64,000 nt of DNA from Astropecten irregularis (GCA_963971285.1 OZ020248.1:17236001-17300000), one strand, 5' to 3'; counted from the stretch's first letter, positions 10,705 through 23,780 are shown. A program made the numbers and translations. Notes: generated by a model from the letters alone, not told the origin.

Positions 10705-13700
10705 TACGCCTATCGCGGCGGGTACTGCAGTAAATCATAAATATTAAATGATTTTGGTCGGGAAATAGATAATATGCAAATAAGCCTTGCCCTTCACCGA
10801 CGTGGATGAGCACTGCATATTCAGTGCTTGTGAGAGCACGTGAAAAAATCACATGGTGACAAATACAGACTGTTACTTGTTTGGAAATTGTGGCTTTTCA
10901 TTTTTTTATTCAATGTGACAGCTGGTTCATGCATCTACGCTCTCTGTGCTCGCGACGATTTTGCCAACATGTACGTGTATGCATGACTTGTGTACGTTAC
11001 GTGTACATGTACGTGTATGCAATGTGTGCACGCAATGTGAAAGTTTTGCTGCATGATGCCTTGGGCCTTGCTAAACGTCGCATGAGGATACAAGTGAGAG
11101 CGCGAAAATCCCCCCAAAAAAAAACAACAAAAAATACAACAAAACAAAAACAAGCAAGGGGGGGGGGAGGTCATAATGAAACAAGATAGGTCAGTCACTA
11201 GATCTATGAGTCTGCAACTGTCTATTAAAACTGCACTGATCGAGTATAATGTTGGAATATGCATGGTGTATTTATCCAGAACTTAGAGCATAACCAAACA
11301 CCAAGCAATGTTTTGATCATGGTAAGACTAGATCCTTCTTCATATTTTATAAGAAAAATTGAATCGCGTTTTTGCAAATTTTCAGGACTCAGCAATGAGC
11401 TCCATCAAATTTTCACAGCCATAATATTTTTTTCACAGTGTACATGATGGATGACAGTGTGACATAAGTGTGAGTGTTGTTTTGTCACCAGATAAACCAG
11501 CGTTGCATAAAACCAGCGTTGTATCGGCACAAGGAGATCTCTGGAATCTCCTCCCAGGGGATACTTGGAATGCAACTGGGCACTTGTCCTTGCATGCTAT
11601 GCTCCATTTCAACAGGGTCAGTTAGTTGCATAACATGCAGTATCATGTAGCATATCAGACTGCGTACACATGGATGGGTTTGGGAGTGGGCGTAGACGCA
11701 TTCAGTTTTCACCAGCCGTTACATTGAATAAAAACCAAAAAGACACAAACTTTGGTGTAAAAAAAAACCCAGCCGGGTACCAGTGTACAATTTGAAAACA
11801 TGGCAGCCAACAGTCAGTCCACAGTGCACGTGAAAGCTGCTCTGTTTATTTGCTACATATGCATAGTCTGTGCCGCAGTACTCGCAAGAAATGAATATTC
11901 GTGAGTTTGACTTTGATGCAAATTTCACTGTTTATTCTTATTTCAGCGGGGTTTCATGTTAAAATAATGACTTTTTGTAGTGAACAGATACCTATTGGAT
12001 ACTGTGAAGGTCTAATTTAGAGATATTCGAGTTCTTTGTTGATAACAAAATGGTAATGAATGTACGTCTCCAAACAACGAAATTATGCGTTACAAAACCC
12101 GTCAAAATACTACTTTTTTTCAATGGTACCACAGCAAGATTTCACATAAAACTGAGAGAGCATCTATCATTCTTCCGAATTCTGCCCATTTTCCTTCACT
12201 TCATAATTGACCTGGGTCAGGGCACAATTTTTTCTCAGCCAATCTCCATAAACATCGTATAACGACTCTGCCGCCATGTTCAGAAGAAGTTTTCTGCTTG
12301 CTGATTGGCCAATGCTTATACTTCTAGAATCCCCGGATGTATACAGTATGTATAAACAAACCGAGAGAGTCGGGAAAAACGTGCAACGAAACTGCCTTTA
12401 TAGGTTACATCATCTGTTTGATATCAAAAACCAACCAAGAATTGTCCCATTCTATTTTGTATTTTTTAAGTACGGGTATATCTCTCACTTAAACAGATTT
12501 GTTATCAAATTGTGGTGTTAAGCTTCGGGTTTATTTTCTATGAGATGAAGTACAAACATGTCATTCTGCCAATTCAAGGTTGTTATGTGCCACAATAAGA
12601 TTCCTTTTCCATGGTTTGGCAGTACAAAAGGGTGACCAACATTATAGTGAAAATTCACAACCAAATTAATTAAAAAAGTGCTATCGTTTCAAACAACTTT
12701 TATTTGTCCACATTCATAAACTTTAAAAACAGAATCACCTGAGAAAATTACATGTACATGCTGTATAATTAATATTTAATAATTATTACTTGCACATCTT
12801 TGAACAATTCCCCCCCCCCCCCCAAAAAAAAAAAGAAGAAGAAAAGTTCATGTTCTGGTTTCCCATGAAGTTTAAAACAAAAACTAAATGACTGAACTTC
12901 ATTGTCCGAGGATGAAAAATTCCAAAAAAACATTACTGCCCTCCTCATCATATGAAGAAAATATTAACCACCATGTTCACTATGAGTTACACATGTATTA
13001 ACCATGTAAAATCAGCCTTGGGGCAGTTCCGTAATTAGGCTATGTCTTAACCAAATGGTCAAAATTCAAAAATCGTTAAAATACCTTAATTTTAAATCAT
13101 ATTGAAGGTCAAAGCATCTAGTTTCTTATGCGTTTTTATTAAACATTCATGTTTTCTCATTTTTGAGGCTGTAATGACTCAAAATGAGTCAAAATACCAA
13201 TTTTTTTAGCAAAAAGTACATTTAAGAATTTTGTTGCAGACGTACACTCCCAAAAATTCCAAATTCAATGACCTTGCTCAGAGTGTTCTTTTTATTTCAA
13301 ACAAATAAAGTTTACATTTTTTGAAAGGTAGTAACTGAGTGTCTCTGTTTGATATGTCTTTACTTTCCACCCCCTATTCAGTATTCAGAAATGATGTCAT
13401 TTTATCGTTGCGGACGTACAAATTGAATATTTTCACAGTGCACATCCGCAACGTACATCCGCAACAATGAACATTGAGAATTCTAACCTGAAGGTAAAGG
13501 TTGAGGTTAATTTCTCTGCTGGTTTTCTTTAGTTTGGTTCCTCTTCCAAACAAAACTCTATCAGTTTCGATCAAAGGTCTGTACACTTCAGAGCAATTGT
13601 GATGAAAACGCAAGCACATGAAAAGTACACTTTCTGTGAATACGTCCGCAACGGGGGTGTTTTTGTGATGTGCTGCGCAAACCGAGAATGGGATTGGAAA

Positions 13701-14052
13701 AAAATGTTCAGGTTTTATACTTCTATCGGAGATACTTAAAATGCAACTGCTCAAAATCAAAAAGCCTCAATAAATTTGAAGATCTAGGTTCTCTAATTCT
13801 CTGAAATGCACGTCCATGACGGCCACCACACGTGCACAAACCTATGGGACCAACAGAGGGCGTTTTGATAAAAATGGCTACCGCTGCATTCAAAGTGTAT
13901 CTAGGCAAATTGTAGGTCCAAAAAACCTGAAAATCTCACTTTTTAGATAAGCTACACCAGTTTTCACACCTTTGATTGAAGTTCATCATGACTTGCATCA
14001 AATAAGTTAACTCTTGCAGGAAATAACTTTTTTTCCGTCATGGCCGTCAGTG
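10705..14052. other. No gene recognised; low-complexity tracts
   Basis: AT-rich DNA with scattered short frames that look random. Visible features are a G-run at 11159-11168, a C-run followed by an A-run at 12811-12832, and a GTTGCGGACGTAC-like word that recurs in both orientations near 13234, 13406, 13446-13465 and 13641. The end of the stretch (13845-13900) shares CAACAGAGGGC..TGGCTACCGCTGCATT wording with 27952-28003. Confidence 0.55.
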
Positions 14053-14060
14053 GAATTCTT

Positions 14061-15072
14061 GGTAATCCTGGGTTTTAGGTGGCCAAATTATTTTGGTCGC
14101 TAACTTCAACCAATGCATCACAGCGTAGCGGACTGTTGTATGGAGGGCCAAAATGACAAAATCTTATTGTCAGATTTTTTCATTTTTGGCGAGCTGCAGT
14201 GAAGCATGCAGTGCGAGTCTATGTAATGCCGATAAATTTCCGTCCGTCCGTAGGGCCGGCCGTCCGCGTGAAATGTTTAAGTTGTTTTTTTGTTTTTTTG
14301 GGGGGGGTTGGTTTTGTCTTAAAATTAATTACCGGTATTTCACCGGAATAAAGTTGTTCTTTAAAAGTTCTTTTCTTCCCGTCCTTTTTCCTTCTCACCA
14401 CGACCCTCTCCCATCCCTATACCCTTCTTCCAAACCCCCCACCCCCTCCCCCTCCCCCCCACCTTCCACCATCTAAAGAACTATACTATGCCTCTTGAAG
14501 TTTTTTTTTAGCTCGATCACACTAATATAAGCTCTTTAAATTTCTAAGAGAGCAGTCCGGTTTTTCCTTTTTCTGAGCTATCATGGAGGTAGAAATAGAA
14601 AACCAAGATGACTCTATAACTTTGTATGTGTCCGTCATTTTGTTGGCATTGTGGTAAGACCATTTGGGTCCGCTCTCCTGATTTGTGAAACACAGCTACA
14701 TGTATGATTTTGCCTTTCCCTCCACACACACAATGAGCTTAAATATGACCTTTGATTACATGTAAACCAAAACTAAAACAGCAAAGCTGTCATGGCTAGC
14801 TGCGGCCTTACGTGGAATTACAAACACGGATAGCAAATTAAAAAAAAAAAAAAAAAAACTTAAACATTTCACGCGGACGGCCGGCCCGACGGAAATTTAT
14901 CGGCATTACATAGACTCGCACTGCATGCTTCACTGCAGCTCGCCAAAAATGAAAAAAATCTGACAATCAGATTTTGTCATTTTGGCCCTCCATACAACAG
15001 TCCGCTACGCTGTGATGCATTGGCTGAAGTTAGAGACCAAAATAATTTGGCCACCTAAAACCCAGGATTACC
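14061..15072. mobile_element. Long-TIR DNA element with 8-bp target duplication
   Basis: Arms of about 230 bp (14061-14292 and 14846-15072) are inverted copies starting GGTAATCCTGGGTTTTAGG. The element is flanked by GAATTCTT on both sides (14053-14060 and 15073-15080). The 8-bp duplication suggests the hAT or P superfamily; no transposase is present. Frames inside, such as 14153-14476, come from arm and C-rich centre sequence. Related arms occur at 32125-32215, 33108-33245 and 41150-41290. Confidence 0.9.
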
Positions 15073-15112
15073 GAATTCTTTCCCTAGCCGGCCCTAGGCC
15101 TACCTAACTTGT

Positions 15113-15262
15113 TAGACCCAGTAACTGGGACGCTGATGAACTCCCTTTTTTTTTAATTTTGGGGTCGATGGTCGTAGCTAGTCCATGGATTTCTACCTCC
15201 ATGGCTAGACCGACCATCAACCTCAAAATTTAAAAAGGGAGTTTCAACGCCCCAGTTAACAT
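15113..15262. mobile_element. Palindromic miniature element (family with 33975-34057)
   Basis: Inverted arms contain GACCCAGTAACTGGG and ACTCCCTTTTT on the left and AAAAAGGGAGTT and CGCCCCAGTTA on the right. A second palindrome (GTCGATGGTCG..CGACCATCAAC) forms the centre. The shorter relative at 33975-34057 shares the arms and not the centre. Confidence 0.75.
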
Positions 15263-15292
15263 GGTTAATACTTTAGGGCCTAACGTTACTGG

Positions 15293-15405
15293 GGGCCTGT
15301 TTGTTAAATGACGAATCCTGCGGATCCGGATCCCATTTTAGTGTACCCTGCATATAGGACATGGATCCCAACATTTGAGATCCGGTGCATTAAACAAACA
15401 GGCCC
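15293..15405. mobile_element. 113-bp miniature inverted-repeat element
   Basis: Ends GGGCCTGTTTGTT and AACAAACAGGCCC are exact inverted repeats. No clear target duplication. Confidence 0.75.
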
Positions 15406-16919
15406 TGGGTCTAGTTAGGCCCTATGTTTTTAATTTTATGTTAACTTAGGTAGGCCTAAAATAAATTGAAGTTCATCATACTTTTGGGGATTGTGATAAG
15501 ACGGGTCCCAAAAATATAAAGGAAAGGAAAACTAGGCCTACTTTTTGAAAGTTACTTACCTAAATATACCTTGGTGATATCCTCTTCTACAGTCATTATT
15601 AGCAAGGTTAATTTTGTGGAAAGAGGGCAGGGCTTTGATTTTTGAGGGAAATTGTGGGGTAAAGACAGTAACGAAGATGGAACATTTCACAGCAGCAATT
15701 AAGGACGGCCGCAGACGAGAATAGTCTGGTTTTCACCCCCGAGATTGGTCAAGTGACGTGCCTTATGGGAAATGGCCTTCTGACATTTTGAAGACTCTTG
15801 ATCTGTTGAGTCTGGGCACTAGAGTATCCAGACCAGACAAAAATGGCCTCACGTCCTTAGACGGGCTGTTTTCAAGTTTGCAAGAAGCACGTAAGAAAAT
15901 TGCATGTTTACACCGAAATGTTGCACAAATTTCTTCATTCTACTTTTTTCTAGGCTAGGACCAAGGTCATTTGCTGAATGTCAAAAGTATCATTTGTGTG
16001 GAGTAGAAGCTATTTAGGCTAAAATAATCAACGTGTTTGGGGATCCCTCCTTATCACAATCCCCATACTTTTTTCATAGACCTAACTTACCTTGTATCCA
16101 AAAAGTTAACCCTTGCCTTGGCTTTGGCTTGGACTGGAGGATATCATAATATTATTAGGTTTAACGTTAGGGGTAATACTAATAGCTAACGTTAACCCTT
16201 TTTCCGCAATAATGGTCGTCAGTGAATTCTTTCAATCACGTCATCCTGATACACAAGTACAGACATGACGGACAGTACGTCGAGCAGTAGTATTATAAAT
16301 AATGTAGGCCCTATAACACTATTATGGCCTAACGTTAGCGTACACTACAGTCAGTGTTTTATTCCTCCATGCTTATTCGCACCGGCACCGCTTGTAACCC
16401 AAACAACGCAAACGCCGACATCAATAGCCGGTCGATGGGGAATGCATGCAGGGCATGGAGGGCATCCGAATAATTATGTAGTTGTCTAGAGCTAGGTCTA
16501 GGTCTTCGCTCCATTGTAATACACGCACACATCTAGGCAATAAACCTAGCCGCTGCTCTGAAAGCCCGTTTCGGACACGGCTAGGCTCCGGTGTCATGCC
16601 AAAAGGTGTCCGTTGCCAAATAGTCTCCAAAATTAGCATATTGGGATTTGATTGGCTTTGCGTCGTTGACGTCACAAATGCAACCTTGCCGCATATTTTT
16701 TATTTACACCGCAGCCTAGGGTTTTTCGCTGTGGCAGTCTAGATTCATGCTTGAGAAGAGACTACACTGCTGTTGTGGCGGCCATCTTAGATTTTGATCG
16801 CAACTTCAAAACGAGGCACTCACGCATGCGCTTTTTTCGAAGTGTTAACCCGTGTACGTGTATTCCCCACTTATCTATATCAGTGATCAGTGGTATTCCC
16901 CAACTCTCCCTGAAACATG
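15406..16919. other. No gene recognised
   Basis: Unique-looking DNA with small frames on both strands and no recognisable protein. It holds a TGACGTCA site at 16667-16674 and a GTCATGCCAAAAGG..TTGCCAAATAGTCT segment (16593-16626) that recurs at 27476-27522. Confidence 0.5.
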
Positions 16920-17292
16920 TAATCGCCTTGGGCGCCATTTTGGCTCTACACGCACGGAGATGAGCGGTTGTTGGGCGGTACTTGCAAAAGTTAGGTCCAG
17001 AAAACCACAAAAAAATCGCAGTTTTCATATTCAGCTGCTTCACATCAATGTCAAATATTTCTGTTTACAATAAACAATAAGTTTCAATCGAATTTGGGCC
17101 AAAGTCTTGGCTAACACTCCCCTTGTCTTTGATAAATCTCCCAGCTCCCATATGTCCCGTGTACAAACTACTCGCTATTTGCACACCAAAATGGCCGATC
17201 GTTTTTAATTTGTATGGAGAATGGCGGCCTCCATGCCAATAACCACGCGCCCTATGGTCAGTTATCCATCTTGTGCGTAGCGCTATATAATT
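16920..17292. mobile_element. Truncated copy of the 35517-35933 TIR element
   Basis: Matches the right 70% of the 35.5 kb element, including GTACTTGCAAAAGT, TATTCAGCTGCTTCACATC, ATGTCCCGTGTACAAACTA and the terminal GTAGCGCTATAT. The matching left terminus (ATATAGCGCTACGC) is not present, so this copy is truncated or its left end has diverged. Confidence 0.75.
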
Positions 17293-17700
17293 TGGTTGCC
17301 AGTTAGTTACAATGCAAGAATTGAAACTTGACAAAATACGTCTAAATACTGTGAAGCTCTCCAGCTCTGAATGAAATTGAGGATGAAAATATCAAGTATC
17401 AATCGTCAGCCTAGTTTTTAAATGAGTTTGAATTATGAGGTGTTGAAAATGACAACGATCACAAAAAAAGATGTGCGTGTTGCAGAATATTATTTCATAG
17501 AGTACACTCTTCGAAAGCCGGTATTCCAGTCAAAGTTTTCTTTCTGCTCCCATGACGGTTTCAAAGTGTCTACGCACGGAGAAGGCGGAGCTAGCGCTCT
17601 GGTTATTTTAATAATACCTCTAAGAATAAAACATGACCATTCCCAGTAAACGAATGCCCCCGGGCCGTACGTGGTATACCGGTAACCAGAGCTAAGGGCA
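17293..17700. repeat. No gene; dispersed segment shared with 59490-59640
   Basis: 17510-17630 and 59490-59640 share CAAAGTTTTCTT, CAAAGTG, GACGGCTT-type and GGAGAACGCAGAGCTAGCGCT-type wording, in the same orientation. Function unknown. Confidence 0.45.
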
Positions 17701-17717
17701 CAGGATCACGGTCGATT

Positions 17718-17862
17718 ATAGTCTTGGTTCAAGACGGTATTGGTGTGGATACTCGAACCGCACTGACCATACGTATGTATACGTACAGGTAATCCGCACA
17801 CACGTACGCACGGAGCTATCACTAAGACCGTCTTGGGAATAGTCTTGGTCCAAGACTGTAAA
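17718..17862. mobile_element. Miniature element with AGTCTTGG ends, copy 1
   Basis: Runs from AGTCTTGGTTCAAGAC through ATCCGCACACACGTACG to GTCTTGGGAATAGTCTTGG. Related copies lie at 28648-28768 (same orientation) and 30045-30170 (opposite). The shared core is GTCAGTGCGGTTCGAGTA-like on one strand. Confidence 0.7.
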
Positions 17863-18358
17863 GCTCGATAACGGACCCCATCGTGCCATTGCGCCCTCTC
17901 GCGACTTCATTTGACCCAGCTGCTCGCATTACAGTCTTGGGCATTTCCTATAAACCGAGGCGTGGCCTTTGTATGCCAATTAGGTACCTTATTATGAATA
18001 TTCATGATTTACGTTGAAATGCAAAATAGGATGCAAAGCGGGCCGTGTGAGCGTCACGGTTGGAGCTGCTGAAATTCGGTTAACAAACGCGAGACAGTCC
18101 GCGTCCAGACAGTCTCGAACAGACATTATGAAAAAAATCCTTATATATCTATTGTCTCAGCGCGTGGTTTATAAAACAGTCTGAGCTGCATGATCGATTC
18201 CGTGCTTGTTGAATCGCAGACACTTCATGGCGGCTACATTCAAATCCATGCGGTAGTGTCTCGTTTGTGGAAAGCTAGAGTTAATTACGCACCCACAATG
18301 TGTGTGTACCACCAGCTTTCTGTTGTAATATTTACCATAATAGAAATAGATCGTGTGT

Positions 18359-18703
18359 ATAGTAAACTATTTGCATCGCTGTATTGTCTCGGGCTCTGGA
18401 TTCTATGGATTGAGATATGGGTAGAAATGATTTGGGTGTAGAAACCAGCCCTACAGCAACGATGCTTCCAAAAGGGGGTGGGTGGGCGGGGCAAAAGGGG
18501 AAAATCACCCCTGTAATCCAAAGGCGCGCGGCGTGTACATCACAGCTTCCGCTTCCACCTCATCCCCAGAATCTACAGAATCGCGACTGATATATCATCA
18601 GTCGCCCTCAACGTTCACATCGATGCAAATAGTAAACTATTTGCATCGCTGTATTGTCTCGGGCTCTGGATTCTATGGATTGAGATATGGGTAGAAATGA
18701 TTT
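18359..18703. repeat. Exact 75-bp direct repeat, 270 bp apart
   Basis: 18359-18433 and 18629-18703 are identical. The second copy is preceded by CGATGCAAAT, which makes a short palindrome with the repeat's own ATTTGCATCG. The identity implies a recent duplication. The second copy marks the left edge of the GC-richer block. Confidence 0.9.
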
Positions 18704-20084
18704 TGGTTCCGGGCACCTGCCGAACCGCGCATCTCCTCCAAGTAAAACTCTCCCTAAACCACCCCATCTCTCACTCCCATACCTTAACCGCCCCCTTTCT
18801 GATAACTTCTGCAAAACCTGCCACTATTTCGTCCACCGTTGTCTCATCTCTTGCCATTTGGGCTCTTGACCCCGTATCCGATTTTATAGACCTGTCTGAA
18901 CTCCAGTAAGGAAATGAATTGGAAAGCCAGAAGGGCTCTGGAGCCACGGACCAAAGGGCGATAGAAATCCCAGCAAAGCCCGCTGCTGAACACCTTCCAC
19001 TACCGTTAAGGTTATAACCGCACTGTGAGGCACTAGAACTGCGACGCGAGGCCTCGTTACGTCGTAAATGTGGCACAGCTGCACCCCAGGTTCGGGGCGC
19101 CGCTCTCTGCTCTGCTCCGCGGCCCTAGAAGCTTCAAGGTGGAGGTTAAGTGCCTGCCTATAAGTGCTCCCAGGGCGTGGCAGCCCTTGTCCAAAGAACC
19201 TGACAATGCAGTTTGAAACCGAATATCAGGGCTGCCTCACGACAAAGACTTTGTTCACTAAGCAACTGGCGCGGGGCATCCGGAAAGTTGAAGCTCCTGA
19301 AAACGTGTCAAAGCATCCTCGCGGGCCAGATCCACAACCCTGATTTAAGCCTGTTGCCCCATATGCCTACAATTCCGAGGGGAACCCAATTATTCAACTG
19401 AAATGAGGCTTGGGTCCGCTGCCTTAGCGAAGGCAAAGCTGTCTGACTCCCAAATCTCACCGACCAACCATCGCGCCCGCCAGAGAAAAAGTCCATTGTA
19501 CCTCCTGGTAAGACGAGCGCCCTGGCCTGCTCCAACTGAGTAGCTTCATTTATTTTTTGACCCGCTTCGATGATTGGAATTTTTTTTTCTCTCTGGTGTT
19601 TGGATACCCTGGATGTCCGAAATCGAGTACAAAGAGGACAAAGTATGCCATACGGTCCTCCTACATGAGCCCACTGTGCCCGCTACCGTTACCAGGCATG
19701 ATTGACGCTAGCCATCTTGAAAACTTTGTCTCCCCCACTAGGCCATCCAAGGACATCATATCGGGATCGGGTCTTCCCTCTTGAGCCTCGGTCTATTGAC
19801 GATGTCAACCGGGGCTTCCACCTTCAGTAACATTGGCAGCAGGGGGGCACGTTCGAGCAAGTGCATCCCAGCTTGATCAAACAAACAGCCCCGTACCTGC
19901 TATTGTTTGGGCAAGCGCCCAAAATTTTGGACCAGCCTCTCCAGACTGGCCTTTCGTTCGTGCAAACTGCACGTATAGTAGAAGAAACCCACATGCGTTA
20001 GACTTCAAGTACTACTTACCGCCCAGTTCCTCCTGCGAAGAGGCCACCCCAAAGACGGTATGAGCCGAGAGCCAGCCCTCGACA

Positions 20085-20180
20085 AAAATTACCTCGAGGG
20101 AGCGTCAGTCGGATTAGGCCTACTGCTAAACGGCACCCACAAGTGAAATTCCTCTCCGCTGCAGGCACGCATGAGAAGCT
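20085..20180 (-). pseudogene. RNase H-like C-terminal fragment of a retroelement
   Basis: The minus-strand frame reads FHLWVP followed within a few residues by NPTDAPSR and then a stop. The pattern (hydrophobic strand, VP, then N-x-x-D-A-x-SR) is the conserved end of the RNase H domain in DIRS-type and related retroelements, where the Asp is the last catalytic residue. The catalytic residues upstream could not be placed with confidence. Confidence 0.45.
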
Positions 20181-22079
20181 AGGCCTCAATTCACTCGCAA
20201 ACATGACCGACCTCGCTTGGAGACCTGATCCCGCGTGGCGTTATATCTCCGAATCCGCTAGCGCATCCACCTCTCTGCTCAAAAGACGGCGCACCACAGG
20301 GAGCACGAAGTGAAGGGAGCCTCTTTGCAGCGTATGACCCCCGTGAACGAGTAAAACCAAAGCTTAATGCCTCTTGGCCCCAACCGTGAATAGGCGACGG
20401 CAGCACTCCACTCTATATCTGTAACTCGATGCATCCAAGGTGAGCCGCATTGTTGAGCGGAAGTTCCTGTCCCCAACCTATTGGCCCCGAATCAGCGGAA
20501 CCAAAGTGGGACCATCAAGGTAGGAAGTGAAAACGCCACACAACCCAAACCGTGAGAACCACTCCGGTCCCTGAAACGACCAAGCATTGCCCTCAAAAGA
20601 ACTCCGCTAGCACCGACAAGATGTCCTCCCTTACCTGGCGAATATAACATTCTTCGTATCAGCCCATCGGATGCCCATAAAGAGCAAGAATTGAGGCGTA
20701 GCAACTGACCCAAAAGGTGCAGGCCGGCCGTCGATGTCCTCTCCTCACGTCAATGAAATGGCCCAATTATAAGGCCAGTGACACTCCCGTCTTCTTCGGC
20801 ACTGGCTGAACCCTCCGGAAGTGAATGAAATAGAATGCAAGTCGTCGCCCAGGAGCCTACACCTTGAACCCCTATTGGCTTCCGTTGTAAACGGCAATCA
20901 AACGAGAACTCCGCATGTGTTCCACTGCTCTTCTTCATGGGTTCCACTGCTCTTCCGCACGGACAAATGGCGAGATCCAGCTGCCAAGCAAATAGAAGCG
21001 CTGCTTGGGGCAGAACAACATCACACAGGGTGTGCGTCCATTCGGACCCTCGAGGAGTCCCTACCCCGAGGTTTGTGTCCCTAGAGAAGCACCAATATGG
21101 GCGTTGTGGCCCCACTGATAAACATTCGTGCATGCTAGGGTTTGGCACTCCATATTAAGCCCCAGCTATCCTACAGAAGCATATTATTAACAGCCCTGCA
21201 ATTGTTTAAATAATAAGGGCACAAACAAACTACCCGCCAATGCGAGGGCGCGCTTTGGAACGGCCTTGTCGGACTGCCTTGTCAAGGCTCCTGATCTGAT
21301 TCCCCTTCCGCATCACGCACCGTGCCCTAACCCAGTCAAAAACGTATCCCAAGCCTCCCATCAGTACTCGCGCAACGGAGCCGCCCATCCCGACCCATTC
21401 TGGGCCGTAAAAGCCAAGACTCGGATTTAGTCCAACCTGGCGATAGCTACCCTCCCGGGGGATATGTCTGCCCATGAGCTATCCCCTGCTCCGGCTGTAA
21501 GGTAAGAACTGCAAAACATTGGCGGACAACTGCTCCCACGAAGTATTGACTGCATGGCAGCGGGGCATATGGACTGGGCAACGGGAAAGAGAACAAAACA
21601 GTGGTAAAAACCACATCAAAAAACCACAAGAGTTCAACACGTCTTATAGCATTCTGTTTTATTATATATAGTGTTTCCTTGCTGGAACACGTCCACACCG
21701 CCCGTTGATGGGCTCTTCCGGGCCCCGGCGTAGCCCGTCTTACCGTAAAGGGTTCTCTCCCTTCTGGAATTTCGGGCTTTCCCGATAAAAGTGAGGCATT
21801 CGTCACCGTTATGTTTGCCCCAATACTCTTTTCATTTTTTCTTCTGCTTTTATACGTTAACACTTAGACTATTTGAATGGACTAGCAAACCCTTCGCGGG
21901 GCTTTCTCCCTCTCCTCCTGATTTGACTAGAACTGTCCCATGTCAGGAAACATCCCCCTTCCTTCAGATACTGGTTGTGCCTGTCCCATAATAAGCCATT
22001 ATTATCTGGCCGCTTAATTTATCTTCTTCTCCTGATAGGGCCCGCCTCATAAAAACCCTCATCCTTCTCAGGGAACCCC

Positions 22080-22665
22080 CTTTGATTGCCTCATATCGGC
22101 AAGCCTCATCTTTCCCTGCTAGTGTCACATCGGCAAGCCTCTATCTTATATAGGGGCTTTTCCCCTCTCTTGCCTGTCTCGCATCAACTATAGCTGCAAG
22201 TTAAAGGGGCTTTCACCATCTCCTGCCTGGCTGCCATCAGCCAACAACATCCTCATAGGGGCTTTTCCTCTCCCCGGCTTGCCTTACTTCAGCAAGCTTC
22301 ACTCTAAATGGGGCTTTTCCCCTCTCCTGCTTGTCTCACATCAGCAAGCTTCACTCTTATGGGGCCCGACCCCTCTCCTGCTTGTTTTACTTCAGCAAGC
22401 ATTCACTCTTATGGGGCTTTTCCCCTCTCCTGCTTGTCTCACATCAGCAAGCTTCACTCTTATGGGGCCCGTCCCCTCTCCTGCTTGTCTTACCTCAGCA
22501 AGCATTCACTCTTATGGGGCTTTTCCCCTCTCCTGCTTGTCTCACATCGGCAAGCTTCACTCTATGGGGCCCGTCCCCTCTCCTGCTTGTCTTACCTCAG
22601 CAAGCATTCACTCTTATGGGGCTTTTCCCCTTTCTTGCTTGCCTAACTTCAGCAAGCTAGACTCA
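22080..22665. repeat. Tandem array of alternating 51/52-bp units
   Basis: From about 22330 two unit types alternate. Type A has TTATGGGGCTTTTCCCC and CTCACATCAGCAAGCTTC; type B has TTATGGGGCCCGTCCCC and CTTACCTCAGCAAGCATTC. This gives a higher-order period near 103 bp. Earlier units back to 22080 are more diverged. Open frames of 109-135 codons in all three + frames are a consequence of the array and not genes. Confidence 0.9.
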
Positions 22666-23780
22666 ATAAAGGCTGCATGTGTCTGACCTACATGACCGCC
22701 CGAAAAAATGTAATGTTGGGGCCTAGCCCCCCTCTCTGGGTATAGATTGGGCATGACACGCACACCGACAAAGGCCATCACTTCCTGCAAGCAAGTTTGC
22801 GATTCATTAGAATTCGATTGGGTTTCCCCACACCCTGAACACAACTTCAGGGGCGCATCCTGCAAAACGTGGGCTTTCTCCTCCTTCCCTTTGTTGGGCA
22901 GGGCTTGTCCCGTACCAACGCTTATTATCATAAGTATGAGGCCATATTCCCCACATTTGGGCATCCCATTTTAAGAGCCTATTAACCTCATTTTCAAACG
23001 CCTGACCTAAACTACCTCCCTGATATAAACGACTGCTTCTACCCAGGAAAAACGGACTGCTGCCGACTTATTAAATACATAATATAGAATACGTGTATAC
23101 CGAATATACTCACGACAGAGTCAGGGCCCATATATACCACATTTCCCCTAATTTATCATGATTGCCAATGATTGATTGATTTCCCCATCGGGCTATAGCA
23201 AGGATCGCAGAGGTCGTGACCCCAAACGATCTAGACCCAAAACCCAAGACCCATCCTTGAACTCCTCCAGGCGGAGGTTTTCCCCCTCCCCTAGGCGGGA
23301 GCCAACAAGAACATTTTCCACTGCGCGGGTTTTTTTCCGATCAAACCGGGCATTTCCCTACCGACAATCTGTCTATGGTTTCCATTTTATTTTGGCGCAA
23401 ACAACACATAACAGGCCCACTATAACAGAGTAGCGCCTAGGAAAAGGTGCGAGCGGGCCAAATATAAACACCACAAGCAGACTTGGGATTTTAAAAATGC
23501 TTCGAATGGAAAAAAGCCGCTATCATTGACGTTCTCATGCCACGTTAAGAGCTGCGTTTGATGCAACTCCATAAATGTATATATGGCCGAGATTTCCCCC
23601 TTTCCCCCTTGTTCTAAATGCATGAGAAGACACTGAGTTTCTGTATGGGTCCTGCACCTTAATTGTGAATAAATCCCACTGCCAAACCATCTAAGGTTAA
23701 AAGGATAGTCGGGGACCCTTAGACAAACTTAGCCTTGAATCCGAGCATACATTTCCAAACGCCACCGGATCTGAGCGCGA
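22666..23780. other. No gene recognised
   Basis: Continuation of the GC-richer block. A + frame at 23176-23433 is rich in Arg and Ser but has no recognisable domain. Confidence 0.4.

Noticed and set aside
22279-22686. Three overlapping open frames of 109-135 codons
   Set aside because: All come from the 51/52-bp tandem array, open in every + frame; no protein-like composition outside the repeat.
23176-23433. Arg/Ser-rich frame that could suggest an SR protein
   Set aside because: Short, no RRM or clear RS dipeptide run, and in the GC-richer block where biased composition gives such frames.
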